A DNA stretch of 6,881 bases from an uncultured Lachnospiraceae bacterium (GCA_947302185.1 CAMYVI010000137.1:1-6881), one strand, 5' to 3'. Counted from the first letter of the stretch, positions 1 through 6,580 are shown. Notes: generated by a model not told the origin, from the sequence alone. Made by a program: numbers and translations.

Positions 1-26
1 TAATTCGGATGGATTCCTTCCTTCAT
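1..26 (-). CDS. rpmE: 50S ribosomal protein L31, N-terminal fragment cut by the window edge
   Basis: The ATG at 26-24 opens a reading frame that gives MKEGIHPN and then the first two bases of a probable Tyr codon before the left edge. This is the characteristic start of bacterial ribosomal protein L31, a small protein on the large subunit. The start is backed by an excellent ribosome binding site, GAGGTGA at 38-32, with 5 nt between it and the ATG (8 nt from the AGG core). rho followed by rpmE is a common gene order in Firmicutes, which strengthens the call. The zinc-binding cysteines that would separate the C+ from the C- form of L31 lie outside the window. A promoter candidate of its own sits at 96-124, so it need not depend on rho transcription. 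Confidence 0.85.
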
Positions 27-64
27 TTCACTCACCTCTTTATAAATACATATTCAAAAATAAT

Positions 65-92
65 TATCGCCTTTTCACATAAGACAGCGATA
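65..92 (-). other. Hairpin in the rpmE 5' leader, possible L31 autoregulatory element
   Basis: Arms TATCGC (92-87) and GCGATA (70-65) pair perfectly around a 16-nt interior in which CTT and AAG can pair further. L31 genes of several bacterial groups carry leader structures bound by their own product, so this may be such a site. The weak point is the predicted start of transcription from the 96-101 -10 box, which falls at about 88-91 and would remove part of the 5' arm. I did not match it to a known leader consensus. Confidence 0.25.
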
Positions 93-95
93 TTG

Positions 96-124
96 ATTCT
101 AACACAGTTGTAAAGTGTATGCAA
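96..124 (-). promoter_or_regulatory. Promoter candidate for rpmE (extended -10)
   Basis: On the minus strand TTGCAT (124-119) and TAGAAT (101-96) are separated by exactly 17 nt, and TGT precedes the -10 box, giving an extended -10 motif. The -10 matches consensus at 5 of 6 bases and the -35 at only the first three. Transcription would start near 88-91, leaving a leader of roughly 60 nt before rpmE. Confidence 0.5.
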
Positions 125-127
125 GCA

Positions 128-167
128 CTTTTTGCTTATTAAACAGTGCTTTTTGCTTATTAAACAG
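128..167. repeat. Two-copy 21-bp tandem repeat between rho and rpmE
   Basis: The 19-nt string CTTTTTGCTTATTAAACAG occurs at 128-146 and again at 149-167, a period of 21 bp. Because of the duplication, AAGCAC (123-128), GTGCTT (146-151) and AAGCAC (176-181) alternate, so the central arm can pair with either flank. The hairpins on the minus strand lack a good U tract, so I do not call a rho terminator here, although this is where one would be expected. On the plus strand the 123-151 hairpin (7-bp stem, 15-nt loop) is followed by TTTT, but no plus-strand gene is present. Confidence 0.85.
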
Positions 168-204
168 CGTTATGTAAGCACCTGCTCATTATGGGAAATA
201 TTGA

Positions 205-1791
205 TTACTGCTCTTTTCCCCACTTTGCCAGGACCTGGTTGACCACCTGCTCATTTGTCGGAAATCTTGCAAATGCATTGAGAATAGATTCCACCGCATC
301 CTCAGGCTTAAGCCCGTTCATCCTTCTTCTCATAAGGTCGACTGCCCGCAGCTCTTTCGGCGTAAGCAGAAGATCCTCGCGCCTCGTACCGGATTTAACG
401 ATATCGATAGCAGGGAATACGCGTTTCTCCTGAAGCTTTCTGTCAAGAATCAGCTCCATATTACCGGTTCCTTTGAATTCTTCGTAAACGACGTCATCCA
501 TCTTGCTTCCGGTATCGACGAGCGCCGTAGCGAGGATCGTGAGACTTCCGCCCTCACGCATATTTCTGGCAGCTCCGAAGAACCTCTTCGGCATGTGCAG
601 CGCTGCCGGGTCAAGACCGCCGGAAAGCGTTCTTCCGCTCGGAGATACAGTCAGGTTATAGGCTCTTGCAAGCCTTGTGATTGAATCGAGCAGGATGATC
701 ACGTCCTGTTTATGTTCAACAAGACGTTTTGCCCTTTCAATGACCATTTCGGAAACGCGTTTATGATGCTCGGGCTGCTCGTCAAACGTGGAGTAAATGA
801 CCTCTACATTCTTGCCGTAAACAGATTCCTTCATATCCGTCACTTCTTCGGGACGCTCGTCTATAAGAAGGATGATCAGATAAGCTTCCGGATTGCCGGC
901 AAGAATCGATCTGGCGATATCCTTAAGAAGCGTCGTCTTGCCTGCCTTCGGAGGCGCTACGATCATACCTCGCTGACCTTTTCCGATCGGAGAGATCAGA
1001 TCAAGTATCCGGGTAGCAGTCGATCCGTCAGGCCTTTCAAGACGTATCCTTTCATTGGGGAAAATGGGCGTCATGTTCTCGAACAGGAAGCGTTTCCTCG
1101 CGTTCTCCGCATGCTGGTCATTTACCGTATTGACATAAAGCAGAGCGCCGTACTTCTCTCCCTGCGCCTTTTCGCGCTTGTTTCCCGTGACCATGTCACC
1201 CGTTTTCAGATTAAATCTCCTGATCTGAGAAGGTGAAACATATACATCGTCTTCACCGGGAAGAAAATTCGCACTTCTCAGAAAACCGAAACCGTCGGGC
1301 ATGACCTCGAGAATACCCCGGACCTGTTTACCGGTGTCGCCGGGTATGCCGGAGTGTCTTTGCTTTCCGCCTTCTTCAGGTTCGTATTTTCTGTGATTCT
1401 CGCGGAGCCCGTCTTTTTCCGGAGCATTATCCTCTCCGGCCGCATCGGATCCGTCCTCCTGCGCTTCGTCCCCTTCATCGGAAGCTCCGTACATATCCTC
1501 GTCGGATCGTTCTTCGTTATCCTCAGACATCGAATACACTGCGTCGGGCGCATTTTCATTTTCTTCAAGCTCCGCTGCATGACTGTCCGCAGGCGCAGAC
1601 ACACCGTCGTTGGGATCACCGGCAGAAACGCCCGCTTTGCCGGCCTCCTCCTCATCGAGCTTCAGCATAGCTTCTATAAGTTCTCCTTTTTTTAAGGAAT
1701 AATAAGCATTTACGCCCCTTGATTTCGCCAGATCCCGAAGGACCTTGACGCTGAGAGTCTGATACTTTTCTTTCGTCATTCCGTTTGCCAT
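205..1791 (-). CDS. rho: Transcription termination factor Rho with an acidic N-terminal insertion
   Basis: Rho is a hexameric ATP-driven RNA helicase that ends transcription by loading on C-rich nascent RNA. The 528 residues exceed the roughly 420 of E. coli Rho. In order: Rho_N helical domain (about 5-47, [15 protein letters not shown]); a low-complexity acidic insertion (about 48-155, with around 23 Asp/Glu and only two Lys/Arg in 73-128); the cold-shock-like RNA-binding domain (157-223) with DGFGFLR at 166-172 and [12 protein letters not shown] at 182-193; and a RecA-type ATPase. The ATPase shows Walker A APPKAGKT (279-286), LIDERPEEV with the catalytic-type Glu312, Walker B VIILLD ending at Asp369, a Q loop around 379-392, [10 protein letters not shown] (401-410) and EKRVFPAID (455-463). 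The start is set by AAAGGA at 1804-1799, 7 nt upstream; Met5 has no such site. It follows trkH by 112 nt with no clear terminator or promoter in the gap. The product call is very secure. Confidence 0.98.
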   Translation of the reverse strand: MANGMTKEKYQTLSVKVLRDLAKSRGVNAYYSLKKGELIEAMLKLDEEEAGKAGVSAGDPNDGVSAPADSHAAELEENENAPDAVYSMSEDNEERSDEDMYGASDEGDEAQEDGSDAAGEDNAPEKDGLRENHRKYEPEEGGKQRHSGIPGDTGKQVRGILEVMPDGFGFLRSANFLPGEDDVYVSPSQIRRFNLKTGDMVTGNKREKAQGEKYGALLYVNTVNDQHAENARKRFLFENMTPIFPNERIRLERPDGSTATRILDLISPIGKGQRGMIVAPPKAGKTTLLKDIARSILAGNPEAYLIILLIDERPEEVTDMKESVYGKNVEVIYSTFDEQPEHHKRVSEMVIERAKRLVEHKQDVIILLDSITRLARAYNLTVSPSGRTLSGGLDPAALHMPKRFFGAARNMREGGSLTILATALVDTGSKMDDVVYEEFKGTGNMELILDRKLQEKRVFPAIDIVKSGTRREDLLLTPKELRAVDLMRRRMNGLKPEDAVESILNAFARFPTNEQVVNQVLAKWGKEQ

Positions 1792-1903
1792 ACAATATTC
1801 CTTTATTATCTAACCAATCTTTTTTCCAGCTGACTCCGCTTCTTATTTCTGAGGCGTGTTTCAGTTTTCTCATTCACCGTAAATTTACGTTGCGAGAATT
1901 CCC

Positions 1904-3346
1904 TTACGTATATTTCTTCCAGCTTCCGGGAGCAAAGAGAAGAAGCATCGGGAATATTTCAAGTCGTCCTGCCAACATATCAAATATCAGGATACATTTG
2001 GAAAATCCCGAATAGAATCCGAAATTCTGAGTCGGACCTACCATAGAAAGACCGGGTCCGATATTATTCAGAGTCGCGGACACAGCCGTGAAATTTGTTG
2101 TAAAATCGTGATTATCCACAGAGACCAAAAGTACCGAAAGAATCATGATCACGAAGTAAATGGCTATGAAGACATTGGTGTTTCTGACCGTCTCATGAGC
2201 GACCGGTACTCCGTCGAACTGAATCTTTTTGATGTATCTCGGATGGATAATGCTGTTCAGCTCTTTTTTCATTCCCTTCACGACGATAACAACACGGGAA
2301 ACCTTCATTCCTCCGCCCGTCGAACCGGCACAGGCACCGACAATCATCAGTATAAGAAGAATTCCCTTGCTGAATTCCGGCCATTTATCGAAATCATACG
2401 TCGCATATCCCGTTGTCGTTATGATCGTACCGACCTGGAATGCCGCATGCCTTACAGTCTCCTCTGTCGTTAAGAACATCCCACGGGTATTGAAAGCAAT
2501 AAGAATGATTGATATGAGAATGATTGAAAGATATGCCTTGACCTCTGACATACCGATCGCCAACCGGAACTTTTTCGCTAACAGATAAAAATAGAACTGG
2601 AAGTTAATTCCGCATGCAATCATAAAAAACGTCGTGGTGTTCTGCAGAATCGGTGAATATCCCATATAGCCGGTATTTTTTACGGAAAAACCGCCGGTAC
2701 CGACCGTACCGAATGTGTGGCACACAGCCTCAAAAAACGGCATGCCGAAAAACCACAGAAGAAGCATTTCCACTGTTGTGATCGCAAGATAAATTCCGTA
2801 GAGGATAACAGCGCTGTCCCGAATCTTCGGTACAAATTTTCCGACGACAGGACCCGGGCTCTCCGCTTTCATCAGATTGAACGTAGAACCGCCGAGCAGC
2901 GGGATAACGGCCAGCATGAAGACAAAGATACCCATGCCTCCGACCCAGTGAGTAAAACTTCTCCAGATGAGCGAGCAATGATTCAAAGACTCCACTTCAG
3001 GAAGAATGGACGCACCGGTCGTTGTAAAACCGGAAACTGTTTCAAATACAGCGTCCAGATAATTGGGAATATCGCCGCACATCGTGAACGGCAGCGCACC
3101 GATCATAGACATAACAAGCCATGCCAGCGCTACTACCACAAAACCTTCCCTGGCATAGACTTTCGTGCTTCGCGGTTTCCTGAAGCTGAGTGCAAATCCC
3201 GTCACAAAAGCGATAAGTGCAGCCGCCACGAATGCCCACCCGGCTTTCTCCCTGTAGATCAAAGCCGTCATGCAGGGGAGAAGCAATAGAACACCTTCAA
3301 TTCTGAGAATCCACCCCAGAATATAAATGACAATACCGTAATTCAT
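1904..3346 (-). CDS. trkH: Potassium uptake protein TrkH/TrkG family, membrane translocating subunit
   Basis: This is the K+-translocating subunit of a Trk/Ktr-type uptake system in the inner membrane. The 480 residues are mostly hydrophobic helices, arranged as four membrane-pore-membrane repeats, each with a selectivity filter loop: ETVSGFTTTGAS (102-113), HTFGTVGTGGFS (210-221), VGTIITTTGY (305-314) and ATLNNIGPGLS (424-434). THWVGGMGIFVF (132-143) and GACAGSTGGGMKVSR (337-351) are strong family signatures. Length and the lysine-ended C-terminus (GSWKKYT) indicate a complete protein. The start ATG lies 22 nt after the trkA stop. A G-rich AGGGGG (3365-3360) directly after that stop could serve as ribosome binding site, but its 13-nt spacing is long, so translation may be coupled to trkA. 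Whether it belongs to the TrkH or KtrB branch is not settled by eye. The 480-residue length and the tandem-RCK TrkA partner favour TrkH. Confidence 0.95.
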   Translation of the reverse strand: MNYGIVIYILGWILRIEGVLLLLPCMTALIYREKAGWAFVAAALIAFVTGFALSFRKPRSTKVYAREGFVVVALAWLVMSMIGALPFTMCGDIPNYLDAVFETVSGFTTTGASILPEVESLNHCSLIWRSFTHWVGGMGIFVFMLAVIPLLGGSTFNLMKAESPGPVVGKFVPKIRDSAVILYGIYLAITTVEMLLLWFFGMPFFEAVCHTFGTVGTGGFSVKNTGYMGYSPILQNTTTFFMIACGINFQFYFYLLAKKFRLAIGMSEVKAYLSIILISIILIAFNTRGMFLTTEETVRHAAFQVGTIITTTGYATYDFDKWPEFSKGILLILMIVGACAGSTGGGMKVSRVVIVVKGMKKELNSIIHPRYIKKIQFDGVPVAHETVRNTNVFIAIYFVIMILSVLLVSVDNHDFTTNFTAVSATLNNIGPGLSMVGPTQNFGFYSGFSKCILIFDMLAGRLEIFPMLLLFAPGSWKKYT

Positions 3347-3368
3347 GGTTTATGAATCGCCCCCTACA

Positions 3369-4736
3369 TCAAAGCTCAAGTATATCATCAAGATTCGTGA
3401 TCTTATGTTCACGCAGCGCGACCAGAACGACTGTGTCACCGATCCGCATGACATCCGAACCGGATGGCGTGAACAGATGATCTCCTCTGTATATCTTGGC
3501 AATCAGGATATTTTTCTTCAGCTGAAGCTTCTGAAGCGGAACATCGCATGCCCTGCACTGTTCGCCGATATGGAATTCCATCGCTTCTGCATTTGAATCA
3601 GGCAGCTTATACAGATTTTCCATCTCACTGCCGACAGAAGCCTGCATAGCCCTTACGAACTGAAGAATATAATCTGCCGTTATTTCCTTCGGATTGACAA
3701 TCGAACCGAGGTTCAGGCCGGCTATTACATCATTGAAAGAGATCTTAGTGATTTTCGTGACCAGCTTGACACCGGATTTGGAAACACTTTTAGCGAAAAG
3801 CCCCATCATGATATTCTGCTCATCAAGACCCGTCAGTGCCGTGAATCCCTCAACTTCCTCAATTCCTTCTTCCAGAAGCAGATCTTCGTCGATACCGTCG
3901 CCGTGAATTATTTCAGCCCGCGGCAGAAGATCGGACAGCTCCTCGCATTTTGATCTGTCACGCTCGATAATCTTGACATTTATGCCGTCGGCAATGAGTC
4001 TTTTCGAAAGATAGTATGTTACTTTTCCTCCGCCGACGATCATGACGTTTTTCACACGATTGGTCTCAAAGCCGATCTTGGCGAAAAAGTCCTGTGCCTG
4101 GTCATGACCGGTCACTATGGACAGAACGTCTCCCGCCTGCACGACAAAATCACCGGAAGGAATCGTGACCTGGCCGCCTCTCTTGACCATGACGACAAGA
4201 ACATCTGTGTGGAGTTTGGAATGAATATACGTGAGCGGTTTTCCGGCCAGCTTACTGTGCTCCGGAAGATGGAATGTCAATAATTCGATGTGGCCCTTGG
4301 CAAAGGTCTCGATGTTGATTGCGGACGGGAATCGGAAGATCCGGGCAATTTCAGACGCCGCAGCCATTTCCGGATTGATGACCATCGCGAGTCCGAATCC
4401 CTGTCTGAAGAAATCAACTTCACTGTTATAAACAGGATTTCTGACTCTGGCAATCGCTCTCAGATTACCGGTTTTGCGGCCGATCAGACAGCAGAGCAGA
4501 TTTTTCTCATCCGAGTCTGTGACAGCTATCAGAATGTCCGCGTCCTCGACTCCGGCTTCCTTCAGATCACTGTAGCTGGATGCGTCTCCTTCAAGTGCAA
4601 GTACATCATATCCGGAAGACATTGCACGTAATTTAGATGCGTCTTTGTCAAGAACAGTTATATCGTGTCCTTCACTGCATAGCTGCTTAGCTAAAGTACC
4701 GCCTACTTTGCCGCAGCCGACAATTATAATTTTCAT
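3369..4736 (-). CDS. trkA: Trk potassium transport regulatory protein TrkA (tandem RCK)
   Basis: TrkA is the cytoplasmic peripheral subunit that binds nucleotide and gates TrkH. The 455 residues show two RCK halves. The first Rossmann domain starts MKIIIVGCGKVGG (GxGxxG at 7-12), has Asp30 at the end of the second strand and GDAS at 50-53. The first TrkA_C domain lies at about 140-215. The second Rossmann domain starts at 229 with VMIVGGGKVT (231-240) and acidic Glu258, and the second TrkA_C domain fills about 375-450. In the second half the last glycine of the nucleotide motif is Thr240. Reading could run open upstream to a GTG at 4895, but that extension translates straight through the tRNA-Leu gene and is rejected. 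The ATG at 4736 has AGGAG 8 nt upstream and gives the normal family length. trkH follows 22 nt after the TGA stop, so the two subunits are almost certainly co-expressed. Confidence 0.97.
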   Translation of the reverse strand: MKIIIVGCGKVGGTLAKQLCSEGHDITVLDKDASKLRAMSSGYDVLALEGDASSYSDLKEAGVEDADILIAVTDSDEKNLLCCLIGRKTGNLRAIARVRNPVYNSEVDFFRQGFGLAMVINPEMAAASEIARIFRFPSAINIETFAKGHIELLTFHLPEHSKLAGKPLTYIHSKLHTDVLVVMVKRGGQVTIPSGDFVVQAGDVLSIVTGHDQAQDFFAKIGFETNRVKNVMIVGGGKVTYYLSKRLIADGINVKIIERDRSKCEELSDLLPRAEIIHGDGIDEDLLLEEGIEEVEGFTALTGLDEQNIMMGLFAKSVSKSGVKLVTKITKISFNDVIAGLNLGSIVNPKEITADYILQFVRAMQASVGSEMENLYKLPDSNAEAMEFHIGEQCRACDVPLQKLQLKKNILIAKIYRGDHLFTPSGSDVMRIGDTVVLVALREHKITNLDDILEL

Positions 4737-4744
4737 TGGAAATT

Positions 4745-4749
4745 CTCCT
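4745..4749 (-). promoter_or_regulatory. Ribosome binding site that fixes the trkA start
   Basis: AGGAG on the minus strand, 8 nt before the ATG at 4736 and inside the 29 nt that separate the tRNA-Leu 3' end from trkA. It decides between this ATG and the much longer open frame that runs through the tRNA. It would be retained on the mRNA after tRNA processing. Confidence 0.85.
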
Positions 4750-4765
4750 GCAGGTGTAAATAAGA

Positions 4766-4847
4766 TGCGGCCGAAGGGAGTCGAACCCTCACGCCTCGCG
4801 ACACAGGAACCTAAATCCTGCACGTCTGCCAATTCCGTCACGGCCGC
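4766..4847 (-). tRNA. tRNA-Leu, anticodon UAG (reads CUA and related CUN codons)
   Basis: The 82-nt gene folds as a class II tRNA. The acceptor stem GCGGCCG (4847-4841) pairs with CGGCCGC (4773-4767), all seven pairs being G-C, and the discriminator base A is at 4766. The anticodon stem CAGGA/TCCTG encloses the loop TTTAGGT, giving anticodon TAG (complement of 4811-4813). A long variable arm with CGC-GAG-GCG pairing and the T arm GAGGG-TTCGACT-CCCTT complete it. Leucine identity follows from the anticodon, the long variable arm and discriminator A. No CCA is encoded (TCT follows), so the CCA end must be added after transcription. It is the first product of the transcript that continues into trkA. 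Confidence 0.97.
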
Positions 4848-4886
4848 ATGGCACCAAAGATATGATATTTGTAGGATTATTGTCTG

Positions 4887-4927
4887 AAACTTCACACATG
4901 TTGTATCCGTCAGCGAGTGGGAAGTTT
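4887..4927 (-). other. Imperfect hairpin in the leader upstream of tRNA-Leu
   Basis: On the minus strand AAACTTC-C-CAC (4927-4917) pairs with GTG-T-GAAGTTT (4897-4887): ten base pairs with one C/T mismatch, around a 19-nt loop. It sits between the 4975-5003 promoter and the tRNA, so it would be part of the 5' leader removed by RNase P. No U tract follows, so it is not a standard terminator. Its function is unknown. Confidence 0.35.
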
Positions 4928-4974
4928 AAGTAATAATACTAATATAAGATGTGAATAACCCATACGATAAAGTC

Positions 4975-5003
4975 AGTATAGCACACGAATTTAAGATAAA
5001 CAA
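4975..5003 (-). promoter_or_regulatory. Extended -10 promoter for tRNA-Leu-trkA-trkH
   Basis: On the minus strand TTGTTT (5003-4998) and TATACT (4980-4975) are exactly 17 nt apart, and TGC directly precedes the -10 box, an extended -10 motif. The -10 matches 5 of 6 consensus bases. Transcription would begin near 4968, giving a leader of about 120 nt before the tRNA. It lies just beyond the metY terminator, which is where the next unit should start. A second, closer promoter nearer the tRNA cannot be excluded, as the stretch is AT-rich. Confidence 0.6.
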
Positions 5004-5005
5004 GA

Positions 5006-5055
5006 ATAGCTTTCGGTTCTCGAAAGAGACGCTACGGCCGGCGTTTTGCCCTATC
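5006..5055. other. Compact structured stretch between the metY terminator and the tRNA promoter
   Basis: Read on the plus strand, ATAG (5006-5009) pairs with CTAT (5051-5054). Directly inside it are the hairpin CTTTCG-GTTCT-CGAAAG (5010-5026) and, flush against the other side, GGC-GTTTT-GCC (5040-5050). The arms fit without linkers, like a small three-way junction. On the minus strand, where transcripts from metY would reach it, the CTTTCG hairpin is followed by CTATTCTTGTTT, so it could act as a weak second terminator. It lies immediately upstream of the -35 box of the next promoter. I recognise no named RNA family in it. Confidence 0.3.
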
Positions 5056-5060
5056 GCGGA

Positions 5061-5096
5061 CAAACTTAAAGAAGGGACCGTCGCGACAGCCCCTTC
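5061..5096 (-). terminator. Intrinsic terminator after metY
   Basis: The hairpin at 5096-5071 has arms GAAGGG and CCCTTC, continuing through G-U, C-G, G-U, C-G and A-U pairs to a CGCG loop, followed by TTTAAGTTT. The two inner wobble pairs form only in minus-strand RNA (they would be A-C in plus-strand RNA), which fixes the direction. It begins 46 nt after the metY stop. The U tract is interrupted, so termination may be incomplete. Confidence 0.7.
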
Positions 5097-5141
5097 CGAA
5101 TTTCATCTCTCTTTGCTTTTTCTCTGACAGCGGATCCTCTT

Positions 5142-6449
5142 TTACCCCTCAAAAGCCTGCTTCAGATCCGCGATTATGTCGTCTATATGTTCCGTGCCTA
5201 TTGAAAGCCTTATCGTATTCGGATAAATTCCCTGGTCCGCCAGCTCTTCATCATTAAGTTCGGAGTGTGTCGTACTGGCCGGGTGAATGACCAGTGACTT
5301 TACATCCGCGACATTTGCAAGAAGGCTGAACAGCTGCAGTCTGTCAATAAACTCCTGTGCTTCCTTCGCGCCGCCTTTAATGCGGAATGTGAAGATAGAT
5401 CCGGCTCCGTTCGGGAAATACTCATTATAAAGCCTTCTCTGTTCCGGGTCGTCAGAGAGCGACGGATGGCTTATACTCTCCACCTGCGGAACTGTCTTCA
5501 GATAATCAATGACTTTCAGTGTATTCTCGACATGTCTCTCAACACGCAGAGAAAGTGTCTCAAGTCCCTGCAGGAATATGAAGTTATGAATAGGTGAGAG
5601 CGTCGAGCCTGTATCGCGGAGAAGGATTGCCCGGATCCTTGTGATAAAAGCTGCAGGACCTGCCGCCTGCACAAAGCTTATTCCATGGTAACTCTCGTTC
5701 GGCTGTGTCAGCTGAGGGAACTTATCTGCATGAGCGCCCCAGTCGAATCTGCCTCCGTCTACTATAACGCCGCCAATCGATGTTCCGTGTCCGCCGATGA
5801 ACTTGGTTGCCGATTCGACCACGATATCCGCCCCGTGCTCGATCGGTCTGAGCAGATAAGGAGTTGCAAATGTATTATCAATAATGACCGGTATTCCGTG
5901 TCTGTGTGCAATCTCGGCAACGCCTTCGATATCTACGACCTCCCCGTTCGGGTTGCCGAGCGTCTCGATATAAAGAGCTTTCGTGTTCGGTAAGATAGCG
6001 TCCTCGAAATTCTGCAGAACAAGCGGATCTACGAAAGTGGTCTTGATTCCGTAATCAATCAGTGTATGAGCCAGCAGATTGTAAGTTCCGCCGTAGATAT
6101 TTTTGGCCGCTACTATGTGATCTCCCGCAAGCGCCACGTTCTGGATCGCATATGTGACCGCTGCCGCACCGGAGGCAACGGAAAGGGCCGCAATACCGCC
6201 CTCAAGAGCAGCGATTCTCTGTTCAAATATATCCTCTGTCGGATTGGTCAGCCGGCCGTAAATATTACCGGCGTCTCTCAGGGCAAATCTGTCCGCCGCA
6301 TGCTGGCTGTTTCGAAATACAAAGGATGATGTCTGATATATCGGTACCGCACGGGAATCCGTTGCGTGATCATAGTCTTCCTGTCCTATGTGAAGCTGTT
6401 TTGTCTCAAATCTCCATGCTGCTGCGGTTTCTTTTGTTATCTGTGCCAT
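5142..6449 (-). CDS. metY: O-acetylhomoserine sulfhydrylase (O-acetylhomoserine aminocarboxypropyltransferase)
   Basis: This cytoplasmic PLP enzyme joins O-acetylhomoserine and sulfide to make homocysteine and acetate, the direct sulfhydrylation route to methionine. The 435 residues show the Cys/Met metabolism PLP family throughout. Tyr64-Gly-Arg66 is the phosphate contact from the neighbouring subunit, and SGAAA (93-97) is the cofactor phosphate loop. DNTFATP (191-197) carries the pyridine-binding Asp191. VESATKFIGGHG (211-222) carries the Schiff-base Lys216. Length near 430 and the insert around FDWGAHADKFPQLTQPN (235-251) favour MetY over cystathionine gamma-synthase or gamma-lyase, which are usually shorter; using O-succinyl- or O-phosphohomoserine instead cannot be excluded. 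The start has AGGAGA (6461-6456) 6 nt upstream, and TRWRFET-like residues near the N-terminus are typical. It appears monocistronic, with its own promoter and terminator. Its leader is long (about 240 nt). Confidence 0.95.
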   Translation of the reverse strand: MAQITKETAAAWRFETKQLHIGQEDYDHATDSRAVPIYQTSSFVFRNSQHAADRFALRDAGNIYGRLTNPTEDIFEQRIAALEGGIAALSVASGAAAVTYAIQNVALAGDHIVAAKNIYGGTYNLLAHTLIDYGIKTTFVDPLVLQNFEDAILPNTKALYIETLGNPNGEVVDIEGVAEIAHRHGIPVIIDNTFATPYLLRPIEHGADIVVESATKFIGGHGTSIGGVIVDGGRFDWGAHADKFPQLTQPNESYHGISFVQAAGPAAFITRIRAILLRDTGSTLSPIHNFIFLQGLETLSLRVERHVENTLKVIDYLKTVPQVESISHPSLSDDPEQRRLYNEYFPNGAGSIFTFRIKGGAKEAQEFIDRLQLFSLLANVADVKSLVIHPASTTHSELNDEELADQGIYPNTIRLSIGTEHIDDIIADLKQAFEG

Positions 6450-6522
6450 AATTCTTCTCCTCTATTCAAATGTATCGCAATTCGGCTACGTCTGCCGGGC
6501 GTTGTTTTTTCCATGTTTCTTT

Positions 6523-6553
6523 AAAGTTTTTACGAAACTTTTCTGTCAGAAAA
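6523..6553 (-). other. Overlapping hairpin arms in the metY leader
   Basis: Two inverted repeats overlap by three bases. TTTTCTG-A-CAGAAAA (6553-6539) is a 15-bp near-palindrome, and AAAGTTT-CGTAA-AAACTTT (6541-6523) is a 7-bp stem with a 5-nt loop. Because they share 6539-6541 the full stems exclude each other. They lie between the putative leader ORF and metY. No U tract follows on the minus strand, so a classic attenuator is not shown. The stems are AT-rich and may be weak. Confidence 0.3.
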
Positions 6554-6580
6554 ATGAAGCGTTTCGCAATTGTTCATATG

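Noticed and set aside
712..1695. Long plus-strand open frames opposite rho, and similar ones opposite trkH, trkA and metY
   Set aside because: They mirror strongly supported minus-strand genes, show no known family features, and have no supporting ribosome binding sites that I could see. They are antisense shadows.
1652..1873. 73-codon minus-strand ORF overlapping the rho start out of frame
   Set aside because: Only a weak GGTG precedes its ATG, two thirds of it overlaps rho in another frame, and the residues in the overlap look like a shifted reading of rho. A leader role as for E. coli rhoL is not supported.
1878..1889. Perfect 12-bp palindrome CGTAAATTTACG after trkH
   Set aside because: As RNA it would leave only a short AT-rich stem with almost no loop and no U tract. 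A protein site is possible but there is no second copy or promoter to support it.
4737..4895. N-terminal extension of TrkA by 53 residues starting at a GTG
   Set aside because: It translates the tRNA-Leu gene (the TELADVQDLGSCVARREG-type string typical of a translated tRNA-Leu) and lacks a ribosome binding site. The ATG at 4736 has one.
5005..5040. Resemblance of the plus strand to a c-di-GMP-I riboswitch core (CGAAAGAGACGC, CTACGG)
   Set aside because: The GGCAAA side of the core and the second helix are missing, the A-run between ACGC and CTACGG is absent, and no plus-strand gene lies downstream.
5032..5106. 24-codon minus-strand ORF after metY (starts MKFGRGCRDG)
   Set aside because: It spans the metY terminator hairpin, has no spaced ribosome binding site, and is best explained as chance.
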